Below, in pieces: positions 1 to 10,830 of a stretch of 64,000 bases of DNA. The notes under the pieces are model-generated. The model was not told the DNA's origin and ran no database searches. It was given only the letters and a program-made list of their open reading frames with translations. A program made the position numbers and the translations under genes. Positions within the stretch are counted from its first letter, which is position 1, and the number at the start of each line of letters is the position of its first letter. Origin of the DNA: Megalonaias nervosa (Eukaryota; Mollusca; Bivalvia; Unionida; Unionidae); the NCBI GenBank assembly GCA_016617855.1, contig JAECUM010003638.1, positions 1-64,000 on the forward strand, read 5' to 3'.

Positions 1-288
1 TTTAAAAATACAGCCTGAGAAAACATGTTCATAACTGTTTAAATACTCGTACAGTCTTTTCCTCTTTTTACCGTAGTAAATGTTTTTAACAGAATTTTAA
101 CACAAAAATAACTGACATTTGCCCACAAATCCTAGCTGCTGTAACAGGACTGTTCCCTTAATGTCATATTCAAATGGTACATACATCAATTTCTTGACTA
201 TTTTTGTAGTTTTTATATAAACATATATCTCATTCGAACAAATACAGTTTTTAAAATATTGCCTGATTTATGTGTTTTACATGTGCAG

Positions 289-432
289 ATGTTTATATCA
301 GGGCTTGAAAATAGTGTTCATTTGTGGCAGGTCCAAGACTTGTCACCCACTGAAGGAGCCAGGTCCAACATACATTTAAACACATCTGAGTTGCAGAGCT
401 GTTGTGAGGAACATCAGATTCAATACAAAAGC

Positions 433-438
<6 letters not shown>
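289..438 (+). CDS. Possible exon of an unidentified gene (WD-repeat-like end)
   Basis: A pyrimidine-rich stretch ending in an AG at 287-288 is followed by an open frame reading MFISGLENSVHLWQ. The pattern 'ISG.ENSVHLW' resembles the end of a WD40 blade, where a hydrophobic-x-W motif closes the repeat. A weak GT (gtccaa) follows the CAG at about 333, otherwise the frame runs into the (AT)n tract. There is no other blade in the window and no clear donor, so this is a guess from one short motif. It could be chance. I do not recognise a specific gene. Confidence 0.15.

Positions 439-439
<1 letters not shown>

Positions 440-501
<62 letters not shown>
440..501. repeat. (AT)n microsatellite
   Basis: Uninterrupted AT dinucleotide repeat directly left of the inverted-repeat element that starts at 504. 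The same repeat continues at 2238 on its other side, so the element appears to have inserted into a TA-rich target. Confidence 0.95.
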
Positions 502-503
<2 letters not shown>

Positions 504-506
<3 letters not shown>

Positions 507-632
507 GGGTCAAGCTAGACTTAAATTTTAGGGAGAAGTGACTTCTCCTTTTGGCCAGAACAGGGAGAAGTGGTGGCTAAACAGGGAGAAGTGGAAGCTA
601 AACAGGGAGAAGTGAGACCAAAGCAAGAAACA

Positions 633-684
<52 letters not shown>

Positions 685-2237
685 ATAGATAGATAGCTGC
701 ATTATCTTATTTTAATTATGTGCTCTATTTCTCAGTATGCTTTTAACAGTTTTAAGCAATGCCTTATTTTCAAGTTGAAAAATATGTGTTATATGTTTAT
801 TATCAACACATTTTGTACGTGTATATAAATTATTATATTCATACCCATTCTATTCATACTTGTAGTATATGTGTGTTTGGATTGAGGTAAATACAGTGTG
901 TTTTGGCCATATGACTTTAAAAGCACATCAGAAGCTATACATTGTAATTAATTTTAACTGATGGCAGTAACAAGATTAGAGTCTTGTAATTGCTAGTTGG
1001 TAAAAATGCTTAATGAACTACCACATGATTATTTTATTTTCTACAAGTTTTGTGTAAAATTACAGTCAAAAAGATTTCTAGCATTCTTTGAAACAACCCC
1101 TAATACATGTACATAGGAATAAATGCACAAGTGACTTCAAACCATACTCTTCGTCCTGATTTCATTGTTCCCGATAAAACATTAAGTACAACACACTGAA
1201 GCACTAAAGCCGATATATAACTAAACTGGACCCTTTTTCCCCCAACCGAAACATCCAAGAACACATATTGCACAATGTGAGTGCATCTATTTTTAGAAAG
1301 AGGGCTGTTCTTAGAATAACTACTCACATTCTTGCTACAAAAAATCATTAATAGGACTGCATATTTATGGTTGTATTATTTGTCTACCTACTGGTAATAA
1401 CGATATGCATTGGTTAAATAGTATTTGCTTTCATTACTATATATATATTTTTCGGATTTTCACGAAAATTAATTACGGTATATCAGAAAACAACCTTGAC
1501 GTTGCAGCATTGTTTCGAATTCCACAACAGAGATTGTCACATGTTTCTGACCCACATTATTAAATCTTTAGGCCAAATCTCCTATCACATAATACTTAAA
1601 CTTTGTTTTCATTATATTACTTATTTTCCTGAATCTATTTGCCCAATTATTTATGAATACAGACAGTTTAATGAAGTGGTATATCATATACGCAGCAATG
1701 TCCGCGATTACAAGTTCATTTATGGTTTCAAACTGATTTTATACAGAAAATACGAAAATACGGCCGTTAAAATCTCCATTGATAAAAAGAAATAAATAAA
1801 TTAGAAAACGCTCTTCACTGATCATATTTTTTAAAAGCAAATTACTATTTTCATATTGATGTTTAAATTTTGAAACAGAATTTGTATATTTTCATCATAG
1901 CACAGTATTCCCAACTTCATGAAATCAAGCAGTGATACCTTGCTCCGGAAAGGGTTAATGGTCAGTTAGCTATTAAAACTTGCATGTGAATGTGCAAGAA
2001 TTTCTTTGTCGCCGTAAGCTGATTGGTATCAACACCATGTAAATACATTTCTCCATGAGTTACAACAGTGCCAGAACTGTCTGCAGCAAGGGGGCGTCTC
2101 AAAAGTCATAATCTACAGCTATTTCACATCCGAAAAATCAGAGGGCGAAGTCGTTTTCGCTTTTCTAACAGAAGAAGGCGAAGTTTACATTTCTCAGGCG
2201 ACTTTTTCGCCCACTTCGCCTGGTAGCATGACCCCTG
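504..2237. mobile_element. 1.73-kb inverted-repeat DNA element in (TA)n, hAT-like ends
   Basis: The ends are imperfect inverted repeats: CAGGGGTCAAGCTAG at 504 and, on the other strand, CAGGGGTCATGCTAC ending at 2237. Just inside both ends are related blocks with GGGAGAAGTG or GGCGAAGTGG motifs. CAGGGG termini are usual for hAT transposons. No transposase domain is visible. The longest frame (1496-1795) resembles nothing I know. The 8-bp target duplication expected for hAT cannot be read because both flanks are TA repeats. An internal (AT)n lies at 635-682. This is probably a non-autonomous copy, and the superfamily assignment is tentative. Confidence 0.5.
635..682. repeat. (AT)n microsatellite inside the inverted-repeat element
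   Basis: Pure AT dinucleotide run followed by a short GATA-rich tail. It separates the left end block from the rest of the 504-2237 element. Confidence 0.9.

Positions 2238-2295
<58 letters not shown>
2238..2295. repeat. (AT)n microsatellite
   Basis: AT dinucleotide run on the right flank of the 504-2237 element. It matches the run on the left flank and likely represents the other half of the original target. The stretch 2296-2520 beyond it shows no gene. Confidence 0.9.
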
Positions 2296-2302
<7 letters not shown>

Positions 2303-2488
2303 AGCTTTAATAAATAAAAAAAAATAGTTTTATTTTTTAAAGAATGCAGTTTCCTTTCTTTACTGATCTGAATAAAATGTCCAGTAATCTTAAATGCTCT
2401 TTGTTTTCACTGTCACAGGACTCAAGATTAATATAACTGGAAACAAATCAAACTTTAATTTTGTTTTACCATAGTATATGGTGCTGGA

Positions 2489-2785
2489 CTAGTCAGCTAA
2501 ATCAAGAAACTTTAAAAAGGTTGAACACATGTAAATGATGACATCATCAATGTATGCATCACAGCCATTTATACCAGATGTTACCATGTTCATTAAGTGC
2601 TGGAATATAGAGGGAGAATTTTTCATACCAAACGACATCACTTTGTATTGATAGAGTCCATCCAGAGTTGTAAAAGCTGAAATTTCTTTTGCTTTCTCCA
2701 TAAGTGGAATCTGCCAGAATCTGTTTAGCAGGTAAAACTTAGTGACATATTTTTGCATTTCCAGTTCTGTCAATACAGTTATCAA
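2489..2785 (-). pseudogene. Gypsy reverse transcriptase fragment
   Basis: The frame holds the central part of a Ty3/Gypsy reverse transcriptase: YVTKFYLLNRFWQIPL, then YQYKVMSFGMKNSPSIFQ, then the catalytic YIDDV box (AYIDDVIIY). After the YIDD box the similarity ends within a few residues, so thumb and RNase H are absent. The first catalytic aspartate region lies upstream and is not in this frame. It follows the integrase fragment on the same strand, an order not seen in ordinary Gypsy elements. It is inactive. Confidence 0.85.
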
Positions 2786-2852
2786 TTCTGGATATTGAAA
2801 ATGAGTCTGTTTTTGGTGACACTTTCACTTTTCTATAGTTTGAGCACATCTG

Positions 2853-3215
2853 TCAAGACTCTTGAACCGACTCCCTAACAGCAAACACAAATAAGTGAAC
2901 ACCTTCGTCCCTATCTTTTCTGGTATCAAAGCAACCTGACCTTATCATATTCTTTGAAGTCTGATAAAATCTTTTCAAGGCCCCCTGGCTTTCAGGATGA
3001 TACGCAGAGGACTTGAACTGTTGAATATCTAAGTCATACATAACTTGTTGGAAGATCCCTGACATAAAATTAGAACCTTGATCAGATTGGATGGACTTAG
3101 GAAGGCCAGAAAGTGTAAAGATCTTTATTAAGGCTTTGACTATAGTTTCAGTCTTAAGAGCCCACAAATGTATTGTTTCCAATGCATGACCATGACCTTG
3201 ACCTATGAGAAACAA
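2853..3215 (-). pseudogene. Retroviral-type integrase core fragment (Gypsy)
   Basis: The frame contains the middle and end of an rve integrase core: KIFTLSGLPKSIQSDQGSNF gives the second catalytic Asp (the D of QSDQGSNF), and SSAYHPESQGALKRF gives the catalytic Glu (in HPESQG). The zinc-binding N-terminus and first Asp are missing through deletion. A truncated continuation (VFAVRESVQES) overlaps the end. On the minus strand it lies upstream of the reverse transcriptase fragment, so integrase precedes RT as in the 6869-13407 copy. Confidence 0.85.
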
Positions 3216-4864
3216 GAGTATTTGGAACTGCTGTCTTTATTTTGTTGCTTATTTTTTAACTTAAAGCAGTCAGAAATAACATGCCCCATTTTCTTGCAAA
3301 AAGTGCACATAGGAAGAGATAAGGATTTCTGATAATTCATTTCAGACATTGGAATCTTATTAGTTGTACCAGACTGAAATTTGTAAGTACTTGCTTGAGA
3401 CTGATTTGGTTTTTTACTAACAATGATGTGCTGAGAGGAAAACTTATTGACAAATGAAACTTTGTGCACAAGGAATATTCATCAGCTGTATGAGCAACAT
3501 TTTTTGAAGTGTCTATCGTGTTCATCAAGGTAAATTTTGACATCACTGTGGACACAGTTCTTGAACTCTTCAACTAATATGAGTTGTCTAAGTTTGTTGT
3601 TGTCTAAGTTTGTTATAATCTTTATCAATATTTTTAGATGCATACCACCCATCAAATAGTTGTTCTTTTTCCCTCACAAATTTGATGTGGATTTGTGTAT
3701 TTTCTTTTTTGCAATTCAGAAACTTAAGTTGATATGCCTCTGTACCAACTCATAACCCTTTAAGTCACATTCCTTGACACATAATCAGCACTTGCTTCAG
3801 CTGACAGTGGGTATAAACTTAAAGAGCTTTGCCAATAAGTACACTCTGTAATAATAAACTTAAAGAGTTTGCCAATAAGTACACTCTGTAATAATAAAGT
3901 CCAGTGCTCTCTTCAGTCTTGGCCATTTTAAATTCTCAGCTATTTTGTCAGAATACGAAAAATACTGATGATCTACACCTTTTTCGTTAAAAGGGGGTAC
4001 TAATCTAATAGGGGCTCCAAGTGGCCGAGTGGTCTAAAGTGCTGTCCGTTATGGATCACTGCCATCTCGCCTCTGTCTGCATGGATTCAAGTCTCGGATT
4101 CAACCAATGAGGGTATGAAAGAAAGCTTGCCAGTAGCTTCTCGTGGGTCGGTGGTTCTTTCTGGAGTTTTCCCGGGTTCTTCCTCCACCATTAATACTGG
4201 CCACCATGTATAGCCTATCATGTGCCGAAGAATGGCATTAAACCCCACAACAACAACAACAACTAATCTAATATTTTTTGTAACATCAAAAACTGAATTT
4301 TTATGAGCTGTGTAGTTAAGTCTTGCCAGTTCTAATTCTTTTAATTTTAATTGTATTTCCATCTCTCTCTCTTCTTTTTTACTTTGCTGTTTCCTCAGCA
4401 TCACTCTTCTTTTTGTATTTGAAATTTCATTTGCATCACTTCTTTTTGCAATTTGATCAGCATCTCTCTTTCTCCTTTCTGAATTTGTCTCTCCCTCTCA
4501 TTTTCCTACATTTGTATTTGTAATTTCATCTCCATCTCTTGGTCTTCTTTTTTAATTATTTGTCTCTTGTTTTTCTTTTTCAAGCTGAAGCTTTCTGGAC
4601 ATCATGTACTTTAATTTTAATTCCATAACTTCCAGGTTAGAGCCACATTCAGACTTACTAATGAAACCAAAAGCACTTGTATCCAAAATATTCTTTTTCT
4701 ACCAAATATTGAAACAAGATGTCTTTTATTTCTTGTTTTAATAAAGATGTCTTTGCCTCTGAAAGATCATATTGTCTGGCAAGTTGAAACAATTTGTCCT
4801 TTTTCAAGGACTTAAGCTGTTTCAGGCTAGGATTTAAAATAAAGTTCTCCATATTTGTTGACAT
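3203..4864 (-). pseudogene. Gypsy gag remnant with CCHC zinc knuckle
   Basis: The gag N-terminus (minus strand from 4864) starts MSTNMENFILNPSLKQLKSL and matches the gag start of the intact copy at 7921 (MSSKVERFLSNPTQEQLDSL). A lysine/glutamate-rich coiled-coil region follows. The last part (3469-3203) keeps a full zinc knuckle, CTFCKKMGHVISDC (CX2CX4HX4C). Several stops and shifts break the frame, and a SINE is inserted at 4011-4261. A 41-bp tandem duplication at about 3814-3897 is a further scar. The gene is not functional. Confidence 0.75.
3999..4273 (+). mobile_element. tRNA-derived SINE (family S2) with 12-bp target duplication
   Basis: The body is 4011-4261, flanked by a perfect 12-bp duplication ACTAATCTAATA (3999-4010 and 4262-4273). 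The head resembles a tRNA with a long variable arm: A box TGGCCGAGTGG and B box GGATTCAAGTC. The body includes CTTCCTCCACCATTAATACTGG, and the 3' tail is (CAA)n. A second copy with its own duplication is at 41783-42045. It landed in the decayed gag of the minus-strand Gypsy element, so it is younger than that element. Confidence 0.92.
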
Positions 4865-5013
4865 TTTGAAAGCTTGTTTGTTTTCACTATGTAAATCAAA
4901 TGAGCAGGGATAGAAAAGTGTCCAAAATAAAATAAATTTAAATTTTAAAACAATTTCAATTTCTCTGAAATATTTCTAAATTTGTACCCTGAACACCCCA
5001 CCCCCCCAATTTC

Positions 5014-6119
5014 TGTTATGACTCTATGGTCACAAACTAAGTAACAGAAACAAGCAAAACCAACAAGTTTTTGTACAGTTTAACAAACAATTTAATTAAT
5101 AAAGTTATAAATGAAGATGTGAGAGGAACTTACAGTATTATGAAGTGAATCCAAACTAATCCTTATAAAGATCTATGAAAGTTGTAAATAAATGAAAAGT
5201 TCCTTATAAATGTCAAAACCAGAAATGTACTGGCCCTCCAAGAATCAGGACATTGTCAGGATGGCATTGTCCAGAATTCCCTTGAATAATTTATAACAGT
5301 TCCAGAACAATATTTAAGTCCAAATAATGAGCACTTTCTGTTTCCACTGAATAGTCCAAACAAATGTTTTTCATCTCAAATAATATATAAGTACAACATA
5401 AAACACATCTGCAGACTTACTACAGGAACACAAGAAATGTGAATGACTCCAACATAAGAATGAAATTGATTGCTCAGTTCTCATTATATACACAATCTGT
5501 TGCGACTATATTTCACAATGGACCCCACATGATGGTCCACACTGCTCATTTTGCATCAAACTTTCATATTCATGTGACCTAGCCCAACCAGTGAGAAGCT
5601 ACTGAATTCTTCCAGAAACATAGAAACCTTATCAGCCAATGAGAAATTAAGCCATGGGTGCTATTAAGTCTTATTATTAAGATTATTATTATTAATTTTC
5701 ATATATAAGCATCTGTTTATAGATCCTATGTAATACTAAACTCTTAAGATACTCAAGTCAAACAGGCAAAATTTAACCAAAGATATTCTGTGCAATTTAC
5801 AGCCATGAATAAAAATGATAAAAATTATATAAAGTCATGTTCCACAAGTTACAAAAAATATAGATATTCATAATATAAAAAAATAAGACACAAAAGAATA
5901 ATGCAGTTGAGGGCCAAAAGTTCATTTCTAGAAAATTCTTGGTTATAATTATGTTTGTTACGAAAATTATAATAGAAAATATGGTAAACACAATGTCCTT
6001 GACTCAGACCAAGATCAATATGTTTACTTCTATTGATAATGATCCTAATTGCATTTTTCAAGATTAGACTGAAACTGAATTAAAAGATAGAACTAATTCA
6101 TGACTTTCACTTGACAAAA
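5014..6119 (-). repeat. LTR of the minus-strand Gypsy relic (LTR family 2)
   Basis: Read on the plus strand the LTR begins TGTTATGACTCTATGGTC and continues AAGTAACAG...AACCAACAAG. This matches the reverse complement of the solo LTR ending at 30342 and the minus-strand solo LTR starting at 45078. A block CAATGTCCTTGACTC near 5990 matches CAATGTCCTGAACTC in the 45-kb copy. The far end is uncertain. About 6119 is my estimate because no target duplication can be checked (the partner LTR is lost). The stretch from there to about 6700 shows no gene. Confidence 0.6.
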
Positions 6120-6699
6120 CATCTAATCGGTATTTATTTAAGTGCTGCCACAAGTAGGCTTTAGTGACATTTTCATTGATCGAAATTTCATTAAATATTT
6201 TCATCTACAGTGTACTAAGAATGTGGTTTCATTTTTTTTAAAACAAAATATGTGACTTTTTATTAAAAGTTAGGAAATTCATGAAGTTGATTAAACAAAT
6301 TTTTGGGTACTATCCACCATTTTTTATGATAAAACAAGTGATTTACCAAGGCTTCATTTAACAATTTTGATCATGATTTTCTTCATACTTAACAGATAGG
6401 AGTCAATTTTGGGGGTATTTTCTAGTTTAAAAAATGGGATCCATGCCTGACACTTCATTATAATTGTTTTTGCGAGTTATCCATGTGCGAATTATCAAGG
6501 GAGTGGTGTACTGTCACAGATTCCTAGGAAGTATGAATCAGCTTTCCACCATAACAGGCATCCAGTCAGCTACTGAGTATATAACGGCATTGTGATTGTC
6601 AGTGGAAACCTGCATCAGTAACTCTTCTATAATAATGCACAGCTGTATAAAGTTTCACATTGATATGTCATTACATATTTTGAAGATATTTGTAACAAT

Positions 6700-6868
6700 C
6701 AAAAATCAAATCTTTCCTCAGTAACTTCATGGGTTTTTTGTCCCAGAATACTTGTACCTCAGGAGAAATGAGCTATACTGACAATGATTATAAAAGTAGA
6801 AAATGCTGTTGTAGAAAAACTATTGTATACAGTAATGTCAATTGTAGCAATGATTATGGTGAACATAG
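6700..6868 (+). pseudogene. LINE-1-copy: start of ORF2, interrupted by the Gypsy insertion
   Basis: An open frame with a start codon at about 6768 (MSYTDNDYKSRKCCC) reaches the ATAG target site at 6865-6868. If the Gypsy element and one ATAG copy are removed, the frame runs without a break into the sequence at 13412 (…NDYGEHRFNNVDVSLSAS…) and on into the endonuclease domain. This is the 5' portion of the same LINE whose remainder lies at 13412-16860. The 5' limit of the LINE is unclear. 6120-6700 may contain its leader or ORF1 but nothing there is recognisable. Confidence 0.6.
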
Positions 6869-7761
6869 TGTTACAACCATGTAGTTTAATTACTTGTGTG
6901 TTAAAATTTGAATTCTTTTTATTTCATTTTTGTATTATTATATTTTATTATGATGATGATTATGTTCACGGGATCTGATATTTTTGAAAGAAACATAGTG
7001 TTTATTTAGAACGTAAATATGACTCAGCTTGCGTAAATATTATTTTAGATTGCCAACTGGATAAATAATCTGCGTAAATGATTGGTTGTGGCCGAGGTCA
7101 TTTCTAATTATACGTGTTTACATCGTGTACTGCGATTGTTTATTGCGAAATAACCACACGTTCTTCGTGCGTGTGCATGAAATGACATTTTAGGTCGGTT
7201 TTTAAACACTTAGATTCCTGTGAAATTGTCAGAGTCGTTCTTATACCTTGAGGAGAAGGTATTATTTTCTTGTGCTGGAAAGAGTTTATTTTTCTTTACA
7301 TCTGTAGAGCTCGAGATGTGTATTGTTATAGATGACAGCTATAGGAGTTCATCTTCTTTTTAAATAATAATTTACTTTTCCCGGGAGAACTACACAAGTG
7401 GTTTAGGGCAAAGACATTCAGTGAAAATTCATTCTAAATTGGAACAGTACAGTACAAATTGTGGTTCAACGTGAAATTCTGGACATTTGTGTAAAGACTT
7501 CATCTGACGTCATCGTCCTCCATCTTGGAACGTCATCAAGATTTGAACCTGGATTCAGCTAAAATTATTTAGTAATAGGACTTGTATTTTTTCAGCGCTA
7601 GGATAAATGTTTGGATTTTCTTCACAAACCGTAAGTCCTATTTCATATTTTCACCTTTTCACCGTGTTTTCTAGGGAAATAAGTTATTTTTGTTAAAACT
7701 TACAAAGCTTGTTGTCTTCATTCTTTTCTTTTGTTACTTTTGAACGAGCTGATATGTAACA
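6869..7761 (+). repeat. 5' LTR (family 1)
   Basis: Starts TGTTACAACC and ends ATATGTAACA. It matches 12512-13407 nearly base for base. It contains a strong splice-donor-like CAAACC|GTAAGTCC at 7631 near its 3' end, conserved in the other LTR. TATA-like AT-rich segments lie in the first half, but no single promoter can be assigned by eye. Confidence 0.93.
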
Positions 7762-7771
7762 AAAAGAAAAT

Positions 7772-7789
7772 TGGGAAGCTCGTCCTTGG
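7772..7789 (+). other. Candidate primer-binding site (tRNA-Pro-like)
   Basis: Ten bases inside the 5' LTR the sequence reads TGGGAAGCTCGTCCTTGG. This resembles the TGG-rich tRNA-Pro primer sites of some retroelements (GGGGGCTCGTCC core), with changes. The match is by memory and imperfect. Confidence 0.45.
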
Positions 7790-7920
7790 GATATTTGAAT
7801 TTGGCTAAAATATTTCAGAAAATTGTTTTTTGAAATTTAAATTCTCTAGTTTTCAAATCCCAAGTACTATTTTATATTTTGTTTGAAATCTTTAGTGAAA
7901 ACATCAGGCTTTCATTCACA

Positions 7921-8306
7921 ATGTCATCAAAAGTGGAAAGATTTCTTTCTAATCCAACTCAGGAGCAGTTGGATAGTCTGAAGAAGGATGAGTTGCCTGA
8001 ACTTGCCAGAAAGTATGAACTTTCTGAAGCAAAAGCTTCCTTGACAAAACAAGAAATTAAAATATTTTGATTCAGTGTTTGGTAGGGAAGAATATTTTTG
8101 ACAAAAGTGTTTTGGCATCAGTCAGTAAGTCTATGACAGATACTGACATTAAGGTAATGGAACTAAAAATGAAATACAAGATGGAAGCAGAGTTGAGGAA
8201 GCTCGAGCATCAGAAAGAGGAAAGAGAGAAAGATAAACAAATGGAAATGGAATTACAAAAAGAACAAATGAAATTACAATTTGAAGAGAAGGAGAAAGAG
8301 AGATAG
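7921..8306 (+). pseudogene. Gypsy gag N-terminus (broken)
   Basis: From the ATG at 7921 the frame reads MSSKVERFLSNPTQEQLDSL, homologous to the gag start in the minus-strand relic (4864). It stops at 8068 after LTKQEIKIF, where the relic continues (KDILFQYLVEKEYFG). The continuation is found in another frame from 8067 (IQCLVGKNIFDKSVL). The region then becomes a Glu/Lys/Gln-rich coiled coil made of imperfect internal repeats (EKEREKDKQMEMELQKEQ-like) with further stops at about 8305 and 8408. In the normal element this would be the membrane- or assembly-related gag part. It is not translatable here as one product. Confidence 0.75.
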
Positions 8307-8408
8307 GAAAGGGAGAAAGATAAACAATTACAATTTGAAGAGAGGGAGAAAGATAAGCAAATGGAGTTACAGAAAGAAAAAATACAATTGGAGTTTCAAA
8401 AAGAATAG

Positions 8409-10616
8409 ATGCAAAAGGAGGATGATGAAAAGGAATTTCAAATTAAAATGAAAGAATTAGAACTGGCAAGTGAAAAGCACGATTCCACTTCTTGTACAAA
8501 TTCAAAGTTTGACATTGTAGGAAATATCAAGTTAGTACCCCCTTTTAGTGAAAAGGAAGTAGATAAATATTTTATTCATTTTGAAAAAGTTGCTGAAAAT
8601 TTGAAATGGCCAAGGGAGTATTGGACTCAGTTATTGCAAAGTGTACTTTATGGCAAGGCCCGAGATATCTATATATCCTTGTCAGTACATCAAAGTTCTG
8701 ACTATGATTTGGTTAAGGAATGCATTTTGAAGGGTTACGAGTTAGTCCCTGAGGCTTATTGGCAGAAATTCATAAACTATAATAAAGAAACTAGACACAC
8801 TTATGTTGAATTTGCTAGAGAAAAAGAACAGTTGTTCAAAAGATGGTGCTTAGCTGAGAAAATTGAACATGATTGTGAAAAACTTGAACAACTGATATTA
8901 CTTGAAGAGTTCAAGAACTGTGTTTCTAGTGATGTCAAAACTTATCTTGAAGATCATGAGGTCAAAACCTTGGAAAATGCTGCTTTTGCTGCTGATAAGT
9001 ATTCCTTAACTCATAAAGTTCCGGGGGTAAGCATATCTTTCACTCAACAGTCTACTGATAGAAAGGTATTTCAGCCAAATACAACTCCTCCTAAAACTCA
9101 ATCTGGCACAACTTCTAAAAATCAAGCTTCTGACAGACTTGATTCAAAATCCTTGTCTATTCCTACAAGTACCTATTGCAAGAAAAAAGGACACGTCATT
9201 TCTGATTGCTTCAAATTGAAATATAGGCATCAGAATCAAGATAGACCTATCCCAAATGCTCTTATTTCCAAGAGGTCAAGGTCACGGTCATGTATTGAAA
9301 ACAATGCATTTGTTGGGTCTCAGAAACCCCCGTCTGATTTTATTATGGAGAATTTTGAACCATTCTTGTTGAAGGGTTCTATATCACTCTTGGGTGATTT
9401 GGCCAATCCTATCCCTATTAAAATTTTAAGGGATACAGGAGCTTCTCAGAGTCTTTTAGTGTCAGGTATTTTGCCTTCTTCTGAGAAGTCCTGTTCTAAT
9501 GAGAGTGTTCTCATTCAGGGAGTAGAGTGCGGCTTTGTTAATGTTCCTCTCCATTCTGTAAATTTGTCATCAGGATCTGTGACAGTAGGAATAGTGGCTA
9601 ATTTACCCATTGAGGGCATTCATTTGTTGCTAGGCAACAACCTAGCTGGAGACAAGGTTGTGGTTAATCCACTTGTAACTGACAAGCCTTCTTTGGATCA
9701 GAAAGTTGATCCTATTGAAAAAGAATTCCCTGATTTATATCCAGCTTGTACAGTTACCAGAGCTATGGCAAAGAAAGCTCTTGAGAATGATTTTGATAAG
9801 GAATGTATTCCTTTAGCTGACACATGTATTAGTCAGGCTTTTGATGAGGTCACTTTCACTTCTAATTTGGATCAATCAAAAGGTATTGATCACAGTGATC
9901 CTCTTTTGAATACTCATTCTCTTTTTTCTAATCAGGGTGACAAACGACAATCACTTGTCGTCAAACAGGAGAAAGATCCCGAGATCTCCTGTTTGTTTCA
10001 GAGGACCATTATTGAAACTGAACCCACTGAAGTACCTGTCTGTTACTACCTTAAAAATGGAGTTCTTATGAAAAAATGGAGACCTCCCGAGGTACCTGCT
10101 AGTGACGAATGGTCAGTGAAATATCAGATTGTGATTCCGAAACCTTACAGACAGGAAATACTTAGTTTGGCCCATGAAACTCCTCTGGCTGGTCATTTAG
10201 AGATAAATAAAACTTATCACAAGATCTTGACTCACTTTTATTGGCCAAAAATCAAAAGCGATGTTTGTAAGTTCTGTAGATCTTGTCATATTTGTCAAAT
10301 GGTAGGAAAACCCAATCAAAAGATACCTAAGTCTCATCTACAACCTATTCCTGCATTTGACGAAGCATTTAGTAGAATTATGGTAGATTGTGTTGGTCCC
10401 TTACCAAAGACCAAGTCAGGTAACCAATATTTGTTGACCATTATGTGTGCGTCAACAAGATTCCCAGAGGCAATTCCTTTGAGGAATATTAAAACCAAAA
10501 ACATAGTAAAAGCTTTGATAAATATTTTTACTCAATTTGGCCTCAATTTGGCCTTCCCAAATCTGTCCAATCAGGTTAGAGGTCAAATTTCAAGTCTGGA
10601 ATTTTCCAGCTTGTAA
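8409..10616 (+). pseudogene. gag-protease-integrase polyprotein segment of the Gypsy element
   Basis: A 735-codon open stretch. Residues ~1-230 are gag capsid-like (YFIHFEKVAENLKWPREYW). At ~257 is a zinc knuckle missing its first Cys (TYCKKKGHVISDC; the relic at 3.2 kb keeps CTFC). At ~341 is the aspartic protease motif, DTGASQSLL. At ~595-630 is the HHCC zinc domain of integrase (H…H…CKFCRSCHIC). At ~657 is the first catalytic Asp (MVDCVGPLPKTKSGNQYLLT). It ends after a short duplication (TTTGGCCTCAATTTGGCC) that shifts the frame. The second Asp region follows in another frame with a stop. Integrase lies before RT, as in GMR1 elements. Confidence 0.88.
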
Positions 10617-10830
10617 TGCTTGAAGTTGGCATTCAGCTGTTCAAGTCAAAAGTGAAACTAGGGTTTCACCAAACTTTACTTGAGAGAATTTTTGAGTTTT
10701 GTAATGGAGTCCATTCTCTATTGCTCATTCTTCAGAATTTTCTTCAAAGAAGATTTTATGGCCCTTACAAAGTAAAGAAGAAAATGAATGAGTTAAATTA
10801 TAATTATAGTACTCTGATCTAAGTAAATTA
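10617..10830 (+). pseudogene. Integrase C-terminal remnant (GPY/F module)
   Basis: After the frameshift the integrase core is largely deleted: SNFKSGIFQ-like and FHQTLLERI-like fragments remain from a region normally holding the second Asp and the Glu. The later part reads GPYKVKKKMNELNYNYST, which is the GPY/F chromatin-tethering or DNA-binding module found at integrase C-termini of Gypsy elements. It is followed directly by sequence leading into RT (YYDRQVNYAI-like). This junction shows that integrase ends where RT begins, supporting the IN-RT order as original rather than a rearrangement. Confidence 0.65.

Larger units (their letters stand above)
2489..6119 (-). mobile_element. Truncated Ty3/Gypsy (GMR1-type) element, minus strand
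   Basis: On the minus strand one reads an LTR (5014 to about 6119), gag fragments (4864-3203), an integrase core fragment (3215-2853) and a reverse transcriptase fragment (2785-2489). The other LTR and the end of pol are missing at the left. Protease and the start of integrase have been deleted. The sequence just inside the LTR, on the minus strand, begins TTGGGGGGG, a degenerate tRNA-Pro-like primer site. The element is a relative of the better-preserved copy at 6869-13407. The left boundary (about 2489-2530) is set by where reverse transcriptase similarity stops. The right boundary is approximate. Confidence 0.75.

Noticed and set aside
7605..7632. First coding exon of RTRAF (ATGTTTGGATTTTC… before GTAAGT)
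   Set aside because: The same text occurs in the other Gypsy LTR at 13253, so it belongs to the LTR. It also lacks the conserved RRKL-ALDY residues.
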